Source of the DNA: Kiritimatiellota bacterium
Lineage (GTDB): Bacteria > Verrucomicrobiota > Kiritimatiellia > JAAZAB01
Assembly (NCBI GenBank): GCA_008636095.1
Contig: VSJD01000098.1
Location: 1 to 18,606 of the forward strand
DNA: 18,606 nt
Reading direction: 5' to 3'
Both the position numbers and the translations under genes were made by a program. A model generated the notes under the pieces. It was not told where the DNA came from and did no database searches. It saw nothing but the letters and a program-made list of their open reading frames with translations. Within the stretch, counting starts at the first letter, position 1; each line of letters begins with the position of its first letter. Positions 15,358 through 18,606 of the stretch are shown here, piece by piece.

Positions 15358-16418
15358 TTGACAATATCTGGATATGATTTGTGGGATAAGTTTGTCGATG
15401 ACTCCCCGCAAGGGGACGTGTTCTGCTATTCCTGGTGGCTGAAGGTCGTTACGAAGGATGACTTCAAAATCCTTGCCGTGTGGGAGAATAGCCAAATTGT
15501 CGCCGGCATCATCTTGCCTTTTTATGGCACCGGGAGAATCAATGAACCCTATCTTACGCGCACCGTTGGGGTTCTTTACAAGAAAGCGGATAATGAATCG
15601 CCCCGGAAACGGCTGTCAAAAGAGCGCAAGTGGTTAAATGCCCTGCTGGATCGGGTCGATATCAACAATGTCGTTCAGATGTGCATGCATCATAATTTCA
15701 AAGACTGGTTGGCTTTCCGGTGGCGGGGATATAAACAGACAACACGTTATACCTATATCCTGGATTATCGCCAGTCTACACTGAAAGACATGTGGGCAAA
15801 TATCAGTAGGAGACAAGTACGGGGAATCAAAACAGCCCTAAGAAACAAGCTCACGGTAGAGGAAGGCGATGATATCGCCTCTGTCTATGCCTTCAGCTGT
15901 CTGTCATTTGACAGACAAAATTTGAGGTTTCCCTACTCGTTAAACGATCTGCAGCGGCTGGACAATGCTGTGAAGAAACGGGGGGAACGGACGATCTTTC
16001 AGGTAGTTGATGCCAGTCGCCGCATTTGACACCAATTATGTTGTCTACCATGATAAATCCGCCTACCATCTGTTGAGCGGCGGCGATCCGCAGCTCAGAT
16101 CATTGGGAGGTCACACGCTCATTTTATGGCACACCCTCAGATATTTCAGTGACAAGGTGCCTGTTTTCAATTTTGGCGGGTCTGATCTTCAACCGATAGA
16201 AGAGCATATAAGAGGTTTTGGGGCGCACCCAGACGCAATATTTCCATATCTTCAACGAAGCCCTGGTCTCGAACCGGGAGGGATTGCGATATCACGGAGC
16301 CCAAATGCTTTCCCATGGGCGAGAGATTTTGAGGGATTTGCGGTACAGACCGTTCAAAGAGCATCCCGTATTGTCCTATAAGTTGCTTAAGCATCTATCA
16401 TGCAAAATGTTGAAATAG
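15358..16418 (+). pseudogene. FemAB/GNAT-like acyltransferase (Acetyltransf_6) split by two +1 frameshifts
   Basis: Three consecutive frames together encode one protein. Frame 1 runs from a TTG at 15358 to a TGA at 16027-16029. It carries 'FCYSWWLKVV', 'YKQTTRYTYILDYRQS' and 'WANISRRQVRGIKTALRNKL', typical of the FemAB-like N-acyltransferase superfamily. Removing one T from 16025-16027 continues as 'VDASRRIDTNYVVYHDKSAY', then 'HLLSGGDPQLRSLGGHTLIL'. Removing one G from 16220-16223 continues as 'RGFGRTQTQYFHIFNEALVS' to the TAG at 16418. 1061 nt minus two gives exactly 353 codons, 352 residues, the normal length for the family. Relatives add amino acids to peptidoglycan or acyl groups to sugars from aminoacyl-tRNA or CoA donors. 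AAGAGG lies 15 nt before the TTG, so the true start is uncertain. Confidence 0.82.
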
Positions 16419-17434
16419 AAATGTTTAAAACTATCCGGCCCCGAAAAATCCGCCTCGACGCGTCAACGCTCTGCCAATTGCGCTGCCCCTGTTGCTCCAC
16501 TGCAGCACGTAAGATTGAACCTGCCATAGGATTTGGTTGCCTTAAGTTTAAGGATTTTAAAAAGCTGCTCGATGAAAACAGATATCTAAAAGAGATCGAA
16601 CTCTCCAATTATGGTGAAATATTTCTGAACCCGGAACTTGATTCGATAATTAAGTATGCTTACGAAAAAAAAGTGCGTCTCCTGGCTGAGAACGGGGTCA
16701 ATTTCAACACTGTAGCGGACCAGATGCTCGAAATGCTGGTGGCATATCGTTTCCGCCTTTTGCTAATTTCCATTGACGGCGCCTCACACCAAACCTATCA
16801 GCAATACCGGGTCAATGGAAATTTCGCCATGGTTATCAAAAATATCAGAAAATTGAATAATTATAAATCATTGCATGACTCAGACTATCCTCGCTTAATC
16901 TGGCAGTTTGTCATTTTCGGGCACAATGAACACGAAATACCTTTAGCAAAAAAAATGGCCCAGGACTTTGGTATGCGCTTCATTCTAAAACTGTCTTGGG
17001 ATAGGCATTTTTCTCCAATCAAAAACCTTGATTTTGTAAAAAAAGAAAGTGGCCTTCCCGTTTCCGACTGCGAAGCGGATCAGGTAATGCAGGGAGCAGA
17101 ATACGGAGCCTCTTTTTGCCGGATGCTTTGGGAAGAGCCGCAAATCAACTGGGATGGGAAAATTCTGGGATGCTGCTGTAACCATTGGAGACAATTCGAC
17201 GGGAATGCCTTTACAGACGGGCTTGTTCCCGCCTTGAACAGCGAATCGATCACCTATGCAAGGGCAATGCTGCAAGGCCTGAAGCCATTGCGGGAGGATA
17301 TACCCTGCGCAACCTGTGATCTGTACCTAGAACGCGCCAAAGCAAATCAATGGTTGAAACGAGGCGTAAATATGACGGCGTTTCGGGTAAAATCCCGGTT
17401 GCGCAAACTAATTCATTATGCCTTGGATCAGTAA
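16400..17434 (+). CDS. Radical SAM enzyme with SPASM-like C-terminal Fe-S region
   Basis: The 344-residue product has the S-adenosylmethionine cluster motif C-x3-C-x2-C at Cys25, Cys29 and Cys32 ('LCQLRCPCC'), followed by 'IELSNYGEIFLNPEL' (the G-E of the SAM-binding sheet) and 'LLLISIDGAS'. The C-terminal third holds extra cysteines typical of SPASM or twitch auxiliary clusters: Cys240, Cys258-260 ('QINWDGKILGCCCNHW') and Cys303/Cys306 ('IPCATCDLY'). Such proteins modify peptides or sugars by radical chemistry. Within glycan clusters their substrates are mostly unknown. The ATG at 16400 overlaps the repaired acyltransferase by 19 nt, and an ATG at 16421, 2 nt after that stop, is a plausible alternative that keeps every motif. 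Neither has a good Shine-Dalgarno sequence. Confidence 0.88.
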   Translation: MQNVEIEMFKTIRPRKIRLDASTLCQLRCPCCSTAARKIEPAIGFGCLKFKDFKKLLDENRYLKEIELSNYGEIFLNPELDSIIKYAYEKKVRLLAENGVNFNTVADQMLEMLVAYRFRLLLISIDGASHQTYQQYRVNGNFAMVIKNIRKLNNYKSLHDSDYPRLIWQFVIFGHNEHEIPLAKKMAQDFGMRFILKLSWDRHFSPIKNLDFVKKESGLPVSDCEADQVMQGAEYGASFCRMLWEEPQINWDGKILGCCCNHWRQFDGNAFTDGLVPALNSESITYARAMLQGLKPLREDIPCATCDLYLERAKANQWLKRGVNMTAFRVKSRLRKLIHYALDQ

Positions 17435-17467
17435 AATCATTTTTTATATAGCTTAGAGATATTTGAC

Positions 17468-18415
17468 ATGCCTAAAGTATCCATCATCGTACCCAATTAC
17501 AACCACGCGCCGTTCTTGGAACAAAGGCTGGAGAGCATTCTCTTCCAGACTTTCCAGGATTACGAATTGATTCTCCTCGATGATTGTTCAACCGATGGCA
17601 GTTTGGATATTATCCATCGTTATAAGAATAAATGCCCCCAGATCAGGGTGTTTCTCAATGATCGTAATAGCGGCAGCCCTTTTAAGCAGTGGGATTTCGG
17701 CGTCAGGCAGGCCGGCGGTGATTATATTTGGGTTGCCGAATCCGATGATGGGGCCGCCGCGAATTTTTTGGATGAAATGGTTCCGATTTTAGAAAAAAAC
17801 AGCCATATCGGACTAGCCCATTGTGACGCCTTGATAATCAATGACAAAGGCCAATCGATGGCATCCCTATCCGATAATTATTCCTCTTCCGAAGAAAGAA
17901 AAACAACTGATTACATCAACAATGGAAAGGCTGAGATAGAAAATCGTCTATGTGTCTCCAATACCATCAACAATGCAAGCGGCGTTATATTTCGAAAAAC
18001 CAGCTATATCAATGCCGGCTTTTCTGACTTTGGAATGCGGTATTGTGGCGACTGGTTTCTCTATCTGCGTATGTTGCTTGCGACGGATATCGGCTACAAG
18101 GCAAGCCCTCTTAATTTATTTCGCATCCATGCCGGATCGTCGTTTCATCGCTATTACGCCGACAACCATTATCTTGAAGAGGTGATGCGGATCTACCATT
18201 TCGTGATGCAACACCTATCCGTCCCCCCCACTGCAAAGAAGAAAATCTATGGTGAGATATCACGACATTTTTGCGTTGCTCTTAAAAGAGGCTTTATTCC
18301 CTCGAAACAGGTTGTCTATAGTATGAGAGAAATGGTCCCTTTTTTTGAACTTTGCGTTTTAAAATTTATCAGGGATTTAATCATGAAAAAATACGTCCGA
18401 GGATTACTCCCGTGA
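17468..18415 (+). CDS. Family 2 glycosyltransferase
   Basis: The 315-residue product starts 'MPKVSIIVPNYNHAPFLEQR' and continues with 'YELILLDDCSTDGSLDII' (32-49), 'NSGSPFKQWDFGVRQAGGDY' (67-86) and the nucleotide-sugar site 'IWVAESDDGAA' with E91-S-D-D94. This ESDD variant is common in bacterial polysaccharide GT2 enzymes. A later 'YCGDWFLYLRMLL' block corresponds to the acceptor-side acidic motif. The C-terminal ~80 residues are basic and helical. It lies 33 nt after the radical SAM gene and is the last gene of the plus-strand cluster in the window. The upstream gap holds no clear ribosome-binding site. Confidence 0.91.
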   Translation: MPKVSIIVPNYNHAPFLEQRLESILFQTFQDYELILLDDCSTDGSLDIIHRYKNKCPQIRVFLNDRNSGSPFKQWDFGVRQAGGDYIWVAESDDGAAANFLDEMVPILEKNSHIGLAHCDALIINDKGQSMASLSDNYSSSEERKTTDYINNGKAEIENRLCVSNTINNASGVIFRKTSYINAGFSDFGMRYCGDWFLYLRMLLATDIGYKASPLNLFRIHAGSSFHRYYADNHYLEEVMRIYHFVMQHLSVPPTAKKKIYGEISRHFCVALKRGFIPSKQVVYSMREMVPFFELCVLKFIRDLIMKKYVRGLLP

Positions 18416-18491
18416 CTTGCCCCTGCATGTTCCGATGACATTGAAAAATTCAGGCCTTTTATGTCTTGATTCTATGGTAATAACGGTTACT

Positions 18492-18606
18492 AGTGTAGTG
18501 TTTCATAAATACGTTGACTTTTGGTGCGGCGCCGAACCGGCGGAGCAAGGCGCACGAGGCGTGAGCATACCCGAAGGTATGTTCCGCCTCGTGGAACGCA
18601 GCCCCG
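18492..18606. repeat. GC-rich structured element with two hairpins (candidate interspersed repeat, cut by right edge)
   Basis: After an A/T-rich start (tagtgtagtgtttcataaat at 18491-18510) composition jumps to very GC-rich. A small hairpin lies at 18530-18542 (CGCCG-AAC-CGGCG). A long one at 18553-18593 has a 9-bp outer stem (cacgaggcg with cgcctcgtg), a bulged T, three further pairs including one G-T, a 6-bp inner stem (catacc with ggtatg) and a CGAA loop. No U-run follows the stem inside the window, so it is not a standard intrinsic terminator. No ORF is seen in 18416-18606. The abrupt change and strong folding resemble a REP- or MITE-like intergenic element. Confidence 0.55.

Noticed and set aside
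16007..16381. Separate 124-codon gene in the second acyltransferase frame
   Set aside because: Its first two thirds continue the FemAB-like fold and its last third, after the G4 run, is nonsense; it is the middle piece of one frameshifted gene.
1..18606. CRISPR arrays, tRNA or rRNA genes, transposase genes
   Set aside because: I looked for regularly spaced repeats, cloverleaf-like T-loop motifs and transposase motifs on both strands and found none that I could support.

Overview
The window looks like a chromosomal segment of a Gram-negative bacterium, probably of the PVC superphylum (Verrucomicrobiota, Kiritimatiellota or relatives). The pointer is the truncated ECF sigma factor at 7285-7587. 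Its 'TTHWSVV' start, 'YWYPLYVYIRRQGH' core and 'DAKDLTQ' block resemble the expanded sigma families I associate with Verrucomicrobia. An ABC-dependent surface-polysaccharide locus implies a Gram-negative envelope. The taxon is an inference, not a reading. Base composition changes along the window: roughly 1-7150 is visibly GC-rich, while 7680-18490 is more AT-rich.

Left part (1-6484, all minus strand). Four genes run in the same direction: an AAC(3)-family N-acetyltransferase, a secreted all-helical protein of unknown function, an HdeD/DUF308 membrane protein, and a very long ORF (3978 to the left edge, at least 1326 codons without a stop). The long ORF is the most unusual object here. It has an N-terminal membrane anchor followed by four tandem periplasmic substrate-binding domains of the ABC_sub_bind (TrpX-like) family. 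Domains 3 and 4 align at an exact 309-codon period, and the frame is still open at base 1. A good sigma70-type promoter (TTGCCT-17-TATACT) precedes the acetyltransferase.

Middle (6485-10528). A divergent promoter region leads to a small 2-TM potassium channel (TVGYGD filter) on the plus strand. After it come the sigma-factor remnant and a minus-strand group: a 43-residue ORF behind a TATAAT box, a family-2 glycosyltransferase broken by a +1 shift in a G7 run, a 64-codon ORF and cyuA (L-cysteine desulfidase / L-serine dehydratase-like). The last three join by TAATG and ATGA overlaps. A 14-bp tandem duplication lies just upstream of the TATAAT box.

Right part (10529-18415, all plus strand). 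This is a surface-polysaccharide cluster: GT25 glycosyltransferase, Wzm permease, Wzt ATPase with a C-terminal carbohydrate-recognition domain, two GT2 glycosyltransferases, a FemAB/GNAT-like acyltransferase split by two +1 shifts, a radical SAM/SPASM enzyme and a third GT2. The expected logic is assembly of a glycan on a lipid carrier in the cytoplasm, modification (possibly with an aminoacyl or acyl group), recognition of the finished end by Wzt-C, and export by Wzm/Wzt. All three frame breaks in the window can be repaired by removing one base from a homopolymer, so either sequencing error or slippage must be settled before calling these genes dead. A structured, GC-rich repeat-like element occupies the last ~115 bases.
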